A stretch of 64,000 nt of DNA from contig NC_080043.1 of the NCBI RefSeq assembly GCF_012489685.1, positions 41,865,127 through 41,929,126 of the forward strand. The letters are read 5' to 3'. This document shows positions 35,387 through 46,158 of this stretch, piece by piece. Within the stretch, counting starts at the first letter, position 1, and each line of letters starts with the position of its first letter. The stretch comes from Lotus japonicus (taxonomy: Eukaryota > Streptophyta > Magnoliopsida > Fabales > Fabaceae). Under the pieces are notes generated by a model, which was not told where the DNA came from, did no database searches, and worked only from the letters and a program-made list of their open reading frames with translations. Position numbers and translations under genes: made by a program.

Positions 35387-36148
35387 GGGAATTGTTATTC
35401 AGACCCCCCCAACAGCTATTCAGACCCTTCATTAATGTATGAAAAGTCATAAGTGTCCTTAATGAAAAAAATATAAAACAATCCTCACTCTCTTCACATT
35501 CTTTCTCTCTCATCTCTCCTTACCTCTTTCCTCTTTCTTCCACCCCCACCACCCAACACCACCCACCGCCACCATTGCCGCTACCGCCGCCGCTGCCACC
35601 ACCACCACCACAACCTCCATCTTCTGTCGTTTTTGAAGATATCCAACTTTAGGGAGTTGTTTCTGTCGTTTTTTTTTTCCTGCAAATAAACGCACTTTAG
35701 AAGTGCATAGTTAACGCATTGTTAACGTGCGAAGTAAACACACTTTTAAAGTGTGTTTTGCTGCAAATTTGTACATAACTAATATTAGATGATTTTTAAA
35801 AATCGTGAGACTACTAGAAGGTGTAGGAATTTGGAGATTCTAACTGCATATTTGAGCTTAGAATGATCATATTATCTTAACTAATAAGTGACAGTTCAAA
35901 ATTCCTTCCGAAAATTAAACAGGAAAAAAAAGAAATATATGTGTTGCGCTCGCACTTTGAAAGTGTGTGACTATCGCACTTTGAAAGTGTGTGACTATCA
36001 CACTTTGAAAGTGTGTGACTATCGCACTTTCAAAGTACTATAGTGACAGACTTTCAAAGTCGAGCGAAAAAAATTTATAAATGGCTTTTTTAGATTTTAC
36101 AAATTTATCAGTGTCTGAATAGCTGTGAGGGTCTGAATAACATTTCCC
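35387..36148. mobile_element. Mutator-type MITE, 762 bp
   Basis: Terminal inverted repeats of about 40 bp: left GGGAATTGTTATTCAGACCC, right (reverse complement) GGGAAATGTTATTCAGACCC, both continuing into AGCTATTCAGAC. Flanked by AAAATATTT at 35378-35386 and at 36149-36157, a perfect 9-bp target duplication typical of the Mutator superfamily. The inside has no transposase; it holds a CACC/GCC-rich simple repeat (about 35540-35620) and the 24-bp palindromic repeats described separately. Confidence 0.9.
35946..36062. repeat. 24-25 bp palindromic tandem repeats
   Basis: Four or five direct copies of CACTTTGAAAGTGTGTGACTAT, each containing the palindrome CACTTTGAAAGTG, then inverted variants (CACTTTCAAAGT). 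Related CACTTTTAAAGTGTG and CACTTTAGAAGTG occur at 35695-35760. All are inside the 762-bp MITE. Confidence 0.85.
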
Positions 36149-36937
36149 AAAATATTTTTGTGGTCAATTGAGTGAGAGATATCTTCTGTGGATTTTACAA
36201 CGCAAGATGAGGAATTTGATGACCTTTTCAGACGAACTCGACAATAACTAAATGCAATAATAAAACGGCTGGCTTTGGGTTCTTGTGCTCTGTCTTATTT
36301 GACAACTTTTAGAGTCTTAAATTATGCTTCCACGCCTTAATATTTTCTAAAATACTAGTAGTACCACCTTTTACAATTAAGGGGATAAATAAAAAGAGAA
36401 GGACGAAAAATTAAAAAAGATATGTTATAAAATAATCGATGTAATAAAACTTGAAGTCGGTAAGAAGGGTTAGAATTTTGTTTTTGGTACTTTAGAAGAT
36501 ATTTAGTAATGGATGAAATAATGGAGGGAATGTCAGAGCAATTATAACAAACATAATGAGAGATAAATGTAATTTGCCGTTAAATCAATTGTAATAAACT
36601 CTCTTTCCCTGAGAAAGACTTGCTAGTTCACCCTACACAACATCGATCCTTACAACCTTTAGTTTAAGCATCTAATAGCCTCTTTCAAGAGATTTTGCAA
36701 TTTCTAAACAGTGATTAGTAAGTTAAGTCGATCCTTACAAGTTACAAACAAGCTTCAGTTTAACCATCTTAGCCCTGTTGATTTTTCTTTTCTTTTGTTA
36801 TCAAAATGGCACTTAATTCCCCACGAACTGCAACTCCCACATCCCAGTTTGGCGTGTCCGTGGTCGAAGCATTGTTTGACCACCGTGCATTTGGTGGATA
36901 CCCTCCCATGTAGCCAGCATAGTTATTATGAGAGGTC
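36149..36937. other. unassigned stretch
   Basis: No element ends found. At 36790-36930 the minus strand reads a protein-like NNYAGYMGGYPPNARW followed by NWDVGVAVRGELS, a possible gene fragment that continues across the SINE at about 37090-37170 (YVGGYPPPTNMG). I cannot name it. Confidence 0.35.
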
Positions 36938-36948
36938 ATAACTCATAA

Positions 36949-37076
36949 GCACGTGTTCCTAAAGGTTAACTCAAGTGGTAAGAGCTAGGAGACATAAGGG
37001 TTTGGTTTGGAAGGGTGAAGGGTTCGAACTCTGAGGAACACTAATTTATTAACAACTAACATTTTCCTATAAAAAA
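36949..37076 (+). mobile_element. tRNA-derived SINE, 128 bp
   Basis: An A-box-like CTCAAGTGGTAAGAG near 36970 and a perfect B box GGTTCGAACTC at 37021-37031 form the RNA polymerase III promoter. It ends in a short A-rich tail at about 37070-37076. Flanked by ATAACTCATAA at 36938-36948 and at 37077-37087, an 11-bp target duplication. The head is not a complete tRNA gene. Moved in trans by LINE machinery, as SINEs are. Confidence 0.85.
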
Positions 37077-37087
37077 ATAACTCATAA

Positions 37088-37725
37088 CTACTGTTATGAG
37101 GGGCACTGCCATGTCAGGAGGGGGAGTTATGCCCATGTTAGTAGGAGGAGGGTAACCACCTACATAGGCCCTATTTGGTTACCAGATTCATTTTTTTTCA
37201 TTAATTGTGTGTTCACTAGTTTTTGCAAAGAAAAAGAGTCTCGAGAAATATTATTTTCCCGTTTCATACTTTTTGATTGGTAAACTAAAAGGTTAACAAT
37301 TAAGTTCGGTTTCTCTCGATCTTTTCGTCTTCTTCTAAACAGAACTTCTATTTCATTTTCTATCAAGCTGATTGAAAAAAAATCAGGTTATTAGTTGTTA
37401 GGAAGAGCATATAAGATTGCTCGGAAGGGGGGCACCCATGTTGCCAGGAGGGGGAGGAGCATATCCACTTGAATTGTTAGCAGGGAATCAACCTCAATTA
37501 TTGGGAGGGAACACCACCTGGTTTGCTTGGAGGCCTAGTCTGCATATCTCTCCGTTCACAACATAACCTCCTCAACCTCATCCCCAACCGGGACCCGCAC
37601 CCACATCGACGGCCTTAGTAATCTCAATTCTCTTAATTAGGAAGGGATTCTCTAATTGAACAATGTTGTGGGCCTATAATATTATTCCATAACAGTTTTC
37701 CCTTGTTTGAATATTTGCAGCATAA
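37088..37725. other. unassigned stretch with gene-fragment traces
   Basis: The minus strand at about 37420-37490 reads SGYAPPPPGNMGAPLPS, similar in style to YVGGYPPPTNMGITPPP at 37100-37170. Possibly exons of one glycine/proline-rich protein gene, decayed. No complete frame. Confidence 0.3.
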
Positions 37726-38340
37726 CACTACTAAGAAAACGTGATTTACCGACGGATTTTAGCGAGGGAAAATAATCTGTCGCTATTAGTGACGGAATGC
37801 GACGGATCGACGTATTGAAAATGAACATTCAGTTTTAAAATTTAGCGACGGAATTTTCCCCTCGCTAATTCCATTTTATTATATTACTTCCTCCGTTCCT
37901 AATTATAAGACCTAATACAAAAAATTGCGCTTATTAATAAAACATTAAATGTGTCTAATTAGTGTGTTGGTTTTTTAAAAATGCATACATTCTTCCATAT
38001 TTACCCTTTGTTATTTTCTCTCACTAATAAATGGTAGGTGGTAATTAAAAATTTGGAATTGAAAACACACCATTAATGTAAGGGTTATATATGGAAGAGT
38101 AGAATACTTTTTGCTAGATTATTGTTAAAGGTCTTATATTTAGGAACTAGAAAATTTTAAAACTAGGTCTTATAATTAGGAACGGATAGAGTATATTGCA
38201 ATTTGGCGACGGATTTATGCCGTCGCTGATGACCTCCCGTCGCAAATTCCCTCGGTAAATTTTATAAGAAGTTAGCGACGGAAAGCTAACAGAAATTCCG
38301 TCGCTAAATATATTGTTTTTAAAAATGAATAATTTTCCTT
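37726..38340. repeat. left sub-terminal GCGACGG repeats of the CACTA element
   Basis: Repeated (A/T)GCGACGGA motifs in both orientations at 37748-37860 and 38205-38305, interrupted by the Stowaway MITE. Confidence 0.85.
37887..38191. mobile_element. Stowaway (Tc1/Mariner) MITE, 305 bp
   Basis: Inverted ends CTTCCTCCGTTCCTAATTAT and CTCTATCCGTTCCTAATTAT (right end reversed), continuing into AAGACC. Flanked by TA at 37885-37886 and 38192-38193, the Mariner-type target. No coding capacity. Confidence 0.9.
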
Positions 38341-38344
38341 CTAG

Positions 38345-38405
38345 ATTCGAACCTGGGTCTTGTCTCCAAAAGGAGAGGCCTTAGCCATTTGAACTAGATG
38401 ATATT
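38345..38405 (-). repeat. tRNA-like / SINE-like fragment
   Basis: On the minus strand, CTAGTTCAAATGGCTAAGG resembles an A box and AGGTTCGAATC is a B box, about 40 bp apart. No target duplication or tail was found, so it is only a fragment or a chance match. Confidence 0.35.
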
Positions 38406-38589
38406 TATTGTAATATATTTTGAAATAAATGTATTTAAATTTACAAACACTACTAGGTTAAAATATCCAAACACTTAAACAATCCATTCACTCATGCTCG
38501 CTCATATCTGAAAGGGAATTGGGTTTAACACCCCAGTCCTTAGGCTTCCCGCCCAACTTAAAGTGGGGAAATTACCGGAAACCCTCCGG

Positions 38590-38650
38590 ATTAATATCGG
38601 TAAATGATTTGCCGATACGTATCGGTTTATCATTTCCCGATTCGTATTGA
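38590..38650. repeat. left sub-terminal CGGTAAAT motifs of the MULE
   Basis: Copies of ATCGGTAAATGATTTGCCG and its relatives, each nearly palindromic. The same motif is spread over 46159-46260 and 46610-46780 at the other end. Likely transposase binding sites by analogy. Confidence 0.65.
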
Positions 38651-39403
38651 TATAACAGCATCAGATAGGTTTTGAAACACATAATTTTCAAAACCCATTT
38701 CCCTCCCCAAATCACTCCCTCTCAAATCTCTCCCAAACTTGCGTTCCACCACTCCAAGCTTCGGTCCCATCATCATCAAAGCTTCCTCAAAGCACCGGAA
38801 CTCCCATTCCATTACATTCAAAAGGTAAGTTTGATTTTTATTGATTATCTCACATTGATTGATGATTAGAGGTAGTTGATGGATTATTAGGTGAATGTTG
38901 AACACTAGGGTAGTTGATTATTGATTAGAGGTAGGTTTTATTGACTGAAATGGCATGAAACGGTCATGGGCACGAGTGGGTCGTTTCCAGTTCTGGTTCT
39001 GGGTTACTGTAAAATCGGAAAAACATTTTCCGATTCTGTAATGGAAAATGTTTTTCCGATTCTGTAATGGGAAAACATTTCTCGATTGTAAACCAGTTTA
39101 AGCCAGTTTTTTTAAGCCAGTTTTTTTTAGTTTTCCTCCATCTATTGGGCTGAATATTTTGTACAAATTTTCAAATATTTTAGTGTCATGACACTGGGAA
39201 AGGGTGTTGATGGTATCGGCTTATTAGAACTAGGGAACTTCCTTAATGTTGCATTTTAGTTATCTAGATTGACAAATTAGAAAGGGTGTTGATGCTATAT
39301 GAGAGATGTTTGTTGCTATATGAGAGATGTTTGTACAAGTTGTAACTGTTAAAGTTGTTCAAGTTGTAATTTGATGTTAAATTTGTTTGCTTTTCATAGG
39401 AGA

Positions 39404-41730
39404 ATGAAGGGCGGGAGGAAGAGGTCTCGATCTTCTACAGTCGATGAAGCAGAGGATCGCCACGAGCGCTTGCATGCTTCTACGCAGCGCGGCGACCATC
39501 GAGCAGCTAGTCAGGCGGTTGAGGCTTCGGCCCCGTCTCCGTCTCCGTCTGCTACTCCGGCCGGGGCTCCGTCTCCGTGTCCGTCTGCTACAGCTCCGTC
39601 AGGTGGTCCATCTGCTACAGCTCCGTCAGGTGGTCCATCTGCTACAGCTCCGTCAGGTACTCCGGCTGAGCCTCAGCCTCATCCTACTCCGGTCTCTCCG
39701 ATGGTTGAGTTACCTCTTGAGGAGACATCTGGCGAGCAGTCTTCTTCGGAGCCCAGTGGCGAGGAGTCTGCTTCTGAGACTGCTTCTGAGGCCAGTGGTG
39801 AGGAGGAGGAGCCTCTTATTCTCCAGGAGGAGATTGATGCTGCTGATGTGGTGCCAGAGGAGGGGGCACAGGGCGATGCGGATGACGACCTCATCCAGAG
39901 GGTGGCACCGTTTCCCGGGGGGCCTGAGGATCTTTCGCTTCTTGCGCATTATCCTGACCACAAGGCTCCTTGGACGTGGCAGGCACTTCTTCGCACAGAC
40001 CCGCGGTACGTGGATCGTCGGACATTGAGGGTGGCCACTGTTGGGGGAAGGTATGGAACCTCCCCTGTGATGGCGATTCAGAGGCCCACACACATGTGCG
40101 ACAGCTGCTGCAGCAGACGGGTTTGTATCACCTGCCTTGGTGCGGGTTACCGGAGACAGACCCAGCTGTCATACTGGCCCTTGTTGAGAGATGGCATGAG
40201 GAGACGAGTAGCTTCCACATGCCGTTCGGGGAGATGACTATCACCCTGGACGATGTGTCGGCTCTTCTCCATCTTCCCACAGGGTCGAGGTTCTACACTC
40301 CGGGCAGAGGGGAGCGAGATGAGGTTGCAGCGCTCTGCGCCTAGCTCCTGGGAGGATCTGTTGCTGATTATCTGGTTGAGTTTGAGGCGGCGGGTGGCCA
40401 GAACATTCGGTTCATTACTCTGAAGGCCATGTACACGTCTGCTCTGGATGGTATGTCTTAATCATTACTTTATTAAGTTGTATTTATTTTTAGCGTATTA
40501 TTAATAACTGTTAACTTAATTCATTTCATTGTAGAGGGACGCTATGAGGATGCTGCTAGGATCTGGTTGGTGAACCAGCTTGGTGCCACCTTCTTTGCCA
40601 GCAAGAGTGGTGGTTACCACACTACTGTCTACTGGATCGGGATGCTTGAGGACCTCGGTCGCGTGTCGGAGTACGCGTGGGGTGCGATTGCGCTGGCATC
40701 GTTGTACGAACAGCTGAGTCGTGCTTCCCGCAGGAAGACAGCGCAGATCGGTGGGTTCACCTCCCTCTTGCTGTCATGGGCGTATGAGTACATATCCAGC
40801 AGCGTCATTATCAGGACGGAGGTCCCCGGCTACACACAGGACCAGCCTAGGGCGCAGCGGTGGTCCACGTCTCGGATCGCGCATTCCGGACTCGATGAGA
40901 GACGAGTCATGCTCGATGAGCTTACAGTGGATGATATCACATGGACCCCTTTTGAGGACCATCGAGATGTTCGACCGCGGGATCCCAGGGCCCTCTATTC
41001 CGGCTACATCAGGACACCCTACGGCCGGTCTGTGAGCCGACATCTACCAGAGCGGGTTATGCGCCAGTTTGGCTTCATACAGGACATCCCTCGACACCCC
41101 TCTGAGATCCAGACGACGGGGTCCCTTGCTGAGACCACAGATGCCGCCTATGCTGAGTTTGAGCCGCACCTCCGCCCTCAGGGGATACCTGCTACATATC
41201 CGGAAGAGGCGGTGGAGGGTTACATGAGGTGGTATAGCAGAGTGTCCCATGTGTTCATCATCTCTGAGGATAGGAGGGAGGCGCTTAGTGCCGTGGTAAG
41301 TTTGGATTTTAAACTTGTATATTATTTTTTATTTTTATTCATTCAATTGTGATTTTTGTTAATGAAATTATTTTTGTATATTATTTTTATGCAGTCTGCC
41401 ATACGTAGGGGTATGGAGTTGTTGGAGCAGTCCCTGGAGGTGCCAGGTGCTCTTGCTCCAGGGACACAGCCCCGAATCCTCACGGAGAGGGCGCTCGATC
41501 TCTTTCGACGGAGTTCCTTCGTTGGTACCCAGGGAGTTGCCTTTTCTGCTATTCGAGGAGCCGCAGCTGCGGGAGGCAGAGCTCGTGGAGGCAGAGCTCG
41601 TGGAGGCAGACCCCGTGGAGGCGGAGCTCGTGGAGGCAGAGCTCGTGGAGAGGGTGATCCTGGAGAGGGTGTTCGTGGAGGTCGAGCGCGTGGACCTAGA
41701 GGTCGCAGGGGGCGGGGTCGGGGAGAGTGA
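39404..41730 (+). pseudogene. Plant Mobile Domain (PMD) gene of the MULE
   Basis: Coding exons 39404-40450, 40535-41295 and 41395-41730, with good GT-AG borders (GGTATGTC...TTGTAG; GGTAAGTT...TGCAG). A leader intron from about 38825 to 39396 precedes the ATG. The N terminus is basic, then low-complexity P/S/A (near-perfect SATAPSGGP repeats at about 39590-39660) and acidic. The PMD follows: LVERWHEETSSFHMPFGEM, TITLDDVSALLHLPTG, WAYEYIS. The C terminus is a run of GGRARGG repeats, like RGG RNA-binding tails. Two lesions: a frameshift near 40045 in a G run and a TAG at 40342-40344. PMD proteins occur as host genes (MAIN/MAIL family) and inside Mutator and Gypsy elements; TE forms have unknown roles. 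It converges with the HROB-like gene. Confidence 0.8.
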
Positions 41731-41959
41731 TTTTATTACACTTGTTATGTATATGTTAGGACTTTTTATGTTATGTTATGACTCTTACCTCGTTTTATTT
41801 ACATGTGTTATATTTTTAGTCTTAATATTATGACTCTTATAATGAAAAAAACAGAAACAAAGACAACATAAATAATTCAAAGCATGTAGTAATCCATGAC
41901 AATAAGTTAAACGGTTACACAACCAAATTAAACATACATAAGCAACACCGAAAACAAAA

Positions 41960-42717
41960 TTATTCCTCTGTGATATCGATGAAGTCATGGGGTCCGCAAT
42001 CTTTTGGGAATACCTTCACTAGGTTGGGCAATGTTATATTAAGATAACAAACAGTTCCTCTAGTTGCAAACACAGCAACCTGCAAGTGAAATGTATACTT
42101 TAATTAAACCATGCTTATCTGTCCAAAAAATGAAGCAAGTTTCATGTTTAGGTTTCAGACCTTTTGGAGAACGAGAACAGATCCAACAGTTATGTCATTC
42201 GCAAATTCACTGTGAGTAAAGGCCTTGCGATGGATGCTAGCATCAATAGCACCCGTGGGGTCCTAAATTTTTGATATCGTTTGAGAAGTAAATAAGAACG
42301 GTTAGTCAAGGGGGACCAAAAACAAGGCCTTACAAAAGCAAGGACAAGACATACCTTGAGGGTAACTTTCGCATCTCCAAACCCATTGGGAGTGCAAGAT
42401 TTGATAACAGCAACAACATTCTCCACCCTCTCAACGTTCGCTGTCAGAGAGCCCAACGGAGTGGCTATTCCCCACTCTTGCAGGGCTGATAGCCAAGCAT
42501 GTGAGTTGAAATCAGGATCGGTTTCGGTTGATCCATGATCTAGCACACGCCTCACGATTTCCTGGGTCGGAATGAGTGGTGTGTTAGGGGTGGATCTACG
42601 GGCATACATGGCAGCCTGGATGGCGCCAGCCGGGCCAGGAATGAGAGGACGAGAGCGGCCAGAGTTGTTGCTTTGACCTTTGCAATGGCGGAGGAATGGA
42701 TTTGGGTCTTGTTCCAT
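41960..42717 (-). CDS. HROB/DUF4539-type OB-fold protein gene in the MULE
   Basis: Three exons on the minus strand: 42717-42355, 42262-42161 and 42079-41960, 363 + 102 + 120 nt, all in phase 0, giving a 194-residue frame with no stop. Splice sites are GT-AG (CAAG|GTATGT; TTTAG|GACC; AAAG|GTCTGA; TGCAG|GTTG). Motifs: IPGPAGAIQAAM (about residue 25), DFNSHAWLSALQEWG, VAVIKSCTPNGFGDAKVTLK, DPTGAIDASIHRK, VLVLQKVAVF, YLNITLPNLVKVF. These match the conserved N-terminal linker and OB fold of HROB (C17orf53; DUF4539), a homologous-recombination factor that works with the MCM8-9 helicase in animals. It is shorter than full plant homologues as far as I recall. The start ATG (MEQDPNPF) is the first that gives the family N terminus. 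Likely a host gene copied into the transposon. Confidence 0.78.
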
Positions 42718-43119
42718 TGTGTAGAATGAGGAGTAAGAAGAAGAGTCAAGACACAATAGACAGGAAGATGAGGAATGAAGAGTGAGAAGAAGAGGCAAGA
42801 CACAACATAGATTTATAGCTCAGGAGTGCGGTCAAAACATTTAAGGTGTACTGGTGGATGGTAGAAGAGTGGTTGGGGCTGGTGGTTGAGAGTAATGTCA
42901 GGATTGGTGGTGGAGGGTAATGAAAATGAAAATGACAAGAGTACATCAAATTAACATTACCAAAAGTACATCAAATTAACATTACCAAAAGTACACGCAT
43001 GAACCTGCCAATCTACGATGATTTCTAGGTTTTCATCATTAACAACAACCTGTGATAAGGGCCACATTCTACCAAATTACAGAGAGTTTACAAATTAATA
43101 TTACACAATACAAGAACAT

Positions 43120-46100
43120 TCAATCTGTGGTGATGTCCACATAGTCCGCATGACCACTAAAAGCACCAAGCCAAGCTTGGAATTGTGCATCATACATGCC
43201 TAAACGTGGACCATATAGGTTGCGCCAGTATTTGGAGGCAAGATCAGCGTGCCAATCCCACTGGGGAGCAATAGTCGGCATAGGATGTCCAGGAGTTAAT
43301 TGGAGCTGCATTTTAAAGAATAACCATAAAATTAGATAACTTCCACATACAAAAATTAATCGACAAGCTAGTATTAGATAACTTCCACATACAAAAATTA
43401 ATCGACAAGCTAGGCAACTAAAATATTAGAGTATTTGGTCAAAATATACCTGTACCCAGTGATTTATCACATGTCCAATAGCTATAACAGTATGCTCATC
43501 TCGTGGGCCGGCTCCTATCAGTGGAAAGTACGTGTTACAACCCATAGAGGATAAGGATACGAGAACTAATTGGTACTTTATGGCAACAAGGTATCCCATC
43601 TCTGGCAGTTGAAACCATTTGTCAGGGGTGGCCGGGTCACCAATAGGAAGAGTGAGACGATCATGTAAGCCATAAACAACATCTGTGCCCCACATCCTAT
43701 TATACATTAACACATTGGTCTCAAGTTCTTGTATCAATGTAGCCCTAACCCAAGGCCAACCGTCCTGACCGGCGGAATGCCCCATTAATGCAGCAATGGA
43801 TCTATAGCCACAGTTACCATCATCCTCAACATCTGTAATTGTGCCAATATATGGATGGAGAAAGGCTGGAAAGTTACACATGAAATGGCTTGTATCAGAC
43901 TTCTTCACACGCTTCTTCCTCTTTGCTGGTTGTGAAGACTTCTTTTCCTCTTTAATCTTCTTGTCAGTAAGTTCAAACGCTGAAGGATCACGAGTCAAGG
44001 ATCCTATTGCTCGACCCTTGGGTTGTTTGCTCTCCTTCAACTTAGGAGTGCGGTTGGACTTTATCCGAAGCTCAGGAGTACATAGTGTACTCCTTTCAGG
44101 ACAATATATCGCTTGAAGCTTCCTCCTTACCATACTCTGCCCTCCAGTATCCAAAGAATGGAAATAACGTGTCAGTGCCTCAACTTCTGGGTGCATCTCT
44201 CCATGGTTTAGTCCGCAAATATCTGAGCTGCCAGTATCTGCAACAGGTACATGCTCCCAACTTAGGCTCTTCCAGAATGGATGAATGGCCTCGTACGGAA
44301 TCCTCTCATAATCTACAAGTTCACAGACATGTTACATTGAATCACAAATATAAATAATTGGAAGTAGTTGAGAGGAGAGTGGTTGACCGGTAACCTGCAA
44401 GTTGACAACCGCAAGGTAGTCCATGAGTCTCTCTCAATAAGCAATCGCATCTACCGCCGCAGGCTCGCATTCTTGTCAGTTCAGCATCAATGAGTTTCAG
44501 GCATTTGATTGACACAAATCCCCTAATATTTGTGTAGAAAGGGGTCTTGAAAAGGTGATCAATTTTATTCATACTGTGCTCAAACGATGCTACTATCTCA
44601 GTGTGACGATTGGTGGTCAAACTATGCGACGCATCCCATGATGTGGCCAGGTCACCCTCAACATCAACTTCAAGCTGGCATGTGCACCTTCAGCCCTGCA
44701 AACCAACAACGCACATGTAAGAATTAATACTGTAATAATCTATGAAATGAAATACATATAACAAGTCATAACATAATTTTTGTACTTGTTACTTGTTGTT
44801 GTTCCAAAATGCATCACATGATTTGTCCATGCCTTGGCAAATTTCAACTTGTGTTTATGCTTGCACATGTTAAACAATTCAATCCAATGAGCTTCAAATT
44901 CTGGAACTGTTGGAGCATCTACCAATTCGGCTCACTTGTCCATAACCTCTTGAGCAAAATCATCCGTGCCAACATACTCTTTGCACTTTGCCAAAACACA
45001 CTTGTTGATGTGCCACAAGCATAATAAATGGGTGGTGGTGGGAAGGCTTTGTGAAGCAGCACTCAATAAGGCAAGATCTCTGTCTGTCACAATCACTCTA
45101 GGCAACCTGGATTGGTCGGAAATCAGAGACTTCATACACTCTAATGCCCAAATGTAGTCATATGTGGTCTCACTGCCAATGTAACAGAATGCTATTGAGT
45201 ATGTTTTATCCGTGGAGGTCAGGCCAACAATCTCGAGCAAGGGTAGTTTGTATTTGCTGGTCTTGTATGTGCAATCCATGATCACTACATATGGGAATGT
45301 GTTGAAAAGTTTGACGGCATTCGGATGAGCCCAAAATATATCTCTAATCACTTCCGATCCGGGTTCATTTCGTTCGAAGTGAACATACTTCTCACCGTCC
45401 AACTTCTTCAGCAAGTATTGTATCTCTGTCAGTGACCAACGAACGGATTGTCTGAACCGCTTGCAAACACCATAAATTTGTTGGATGGTAGTCAGGTTTG
45501 AAGGATCTTTTTCCTTCAAGGATGCCAACATCTTTCTAGGTGGAACCCAAGTCTTAGCCTGATTTATCACGTCCTCCTTCGCCTCACTATTCAGTCGACC
45601 AGCGTAATTGTGGCCAAGTAGTGACTCAGCTGCGAGATGGATGTGTCTACCGTCCTTCACCTTCAACCACCAACCTTTATCATCTTTCGTACGTCGTCCT
45701 TTTAGCCTAAAAGGACAACCTGTCTTTTGTGTTGACGTTCCTTCAACAAGATCCGGTTCTCTGTAGGGAATATACGCACCATGCTTCTCACACCCCAGAA
45801 TGACATATTCTTTTCTTCCCTTCGCACCACTATCAGACTTTGTTGTCACCAAAACAAAATTATTTGCCATAGAAATGTCGCGAACCCATTTCATAAGATC
45901 ATCTTTCAAAGGGAAACGCTGTTTCAGGATAAACAAGGCATAAGGCATAAAACAAGGTATAAACAAAGCATAAACAAAACATGCAAAAAATTGTGCAATG
46001 AGTACCTGATCAGTATGATACAAATGAGAGACATCTATAGATATAATCTGAGGTTCAACTAGTGATGGTTGCTCCTATGGATTCTCATTTTCCAATCCAG

Positions 46101-46146
46101 CAGCATGTATCAATTGTGATTCACAAAAAAAAAAGGACTCTGTCAT
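43120..46146 (-). pseudogene. MULE transposase fused to an OTU cysteine protease
   Basis: One multi-exon gene. Exon 1 is 46146-46006 (in-frame TAG at 46077-46075). Exon 2 starts at 45918 with a FAR1-type zinc region (FVLVTTKSDSGAKGRKEYV, CPFRLKGRRT), then the MULE core VVIMDCTYKTSKYKLPLLEI and RVIVTDRDLAL; a TGA stands at 44934-44932. A frameshift near 44680 precedes the SWIM finger (CDCLLRETHGLPCGCQLA), whose exon ends at 44395. The exon 44312-43450 has a basic linker (PAKRKKRVKKSD) and the OTU domain: catalytic DDGNCGYRSIAALMGHSAG and the histidine in INHWVQ. The last exon is 43305-43120. The transposase moves the element; OTU proteases cleave ubiquitin chains in other systems. Three lesions make this copy inactive as a full protein, but the OTU exon is intact. 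Confidence 0.85.
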
Positions 46147-46158
46147 CCCTGGAACAAA

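Noticed and set aside
37010..37035. A tRNA gene at the GGTTCGAACTC box
   Set aside because: The A and B boxes belong to a SINE with tail and target duplication; no cloverleaf is seen.
39444..40028. Leucine/arginine-rich frame overlapping the PMD gene
   Set aside because: It is a shadow of the GC-rich PMD exon; the PMD frame has the domain.
41960..42717. The HROB-like gene as a native chromosomal gene
   Set aside because: It lies well inside the MULE, whose borders are proven by a perfect 9-bp duplication.
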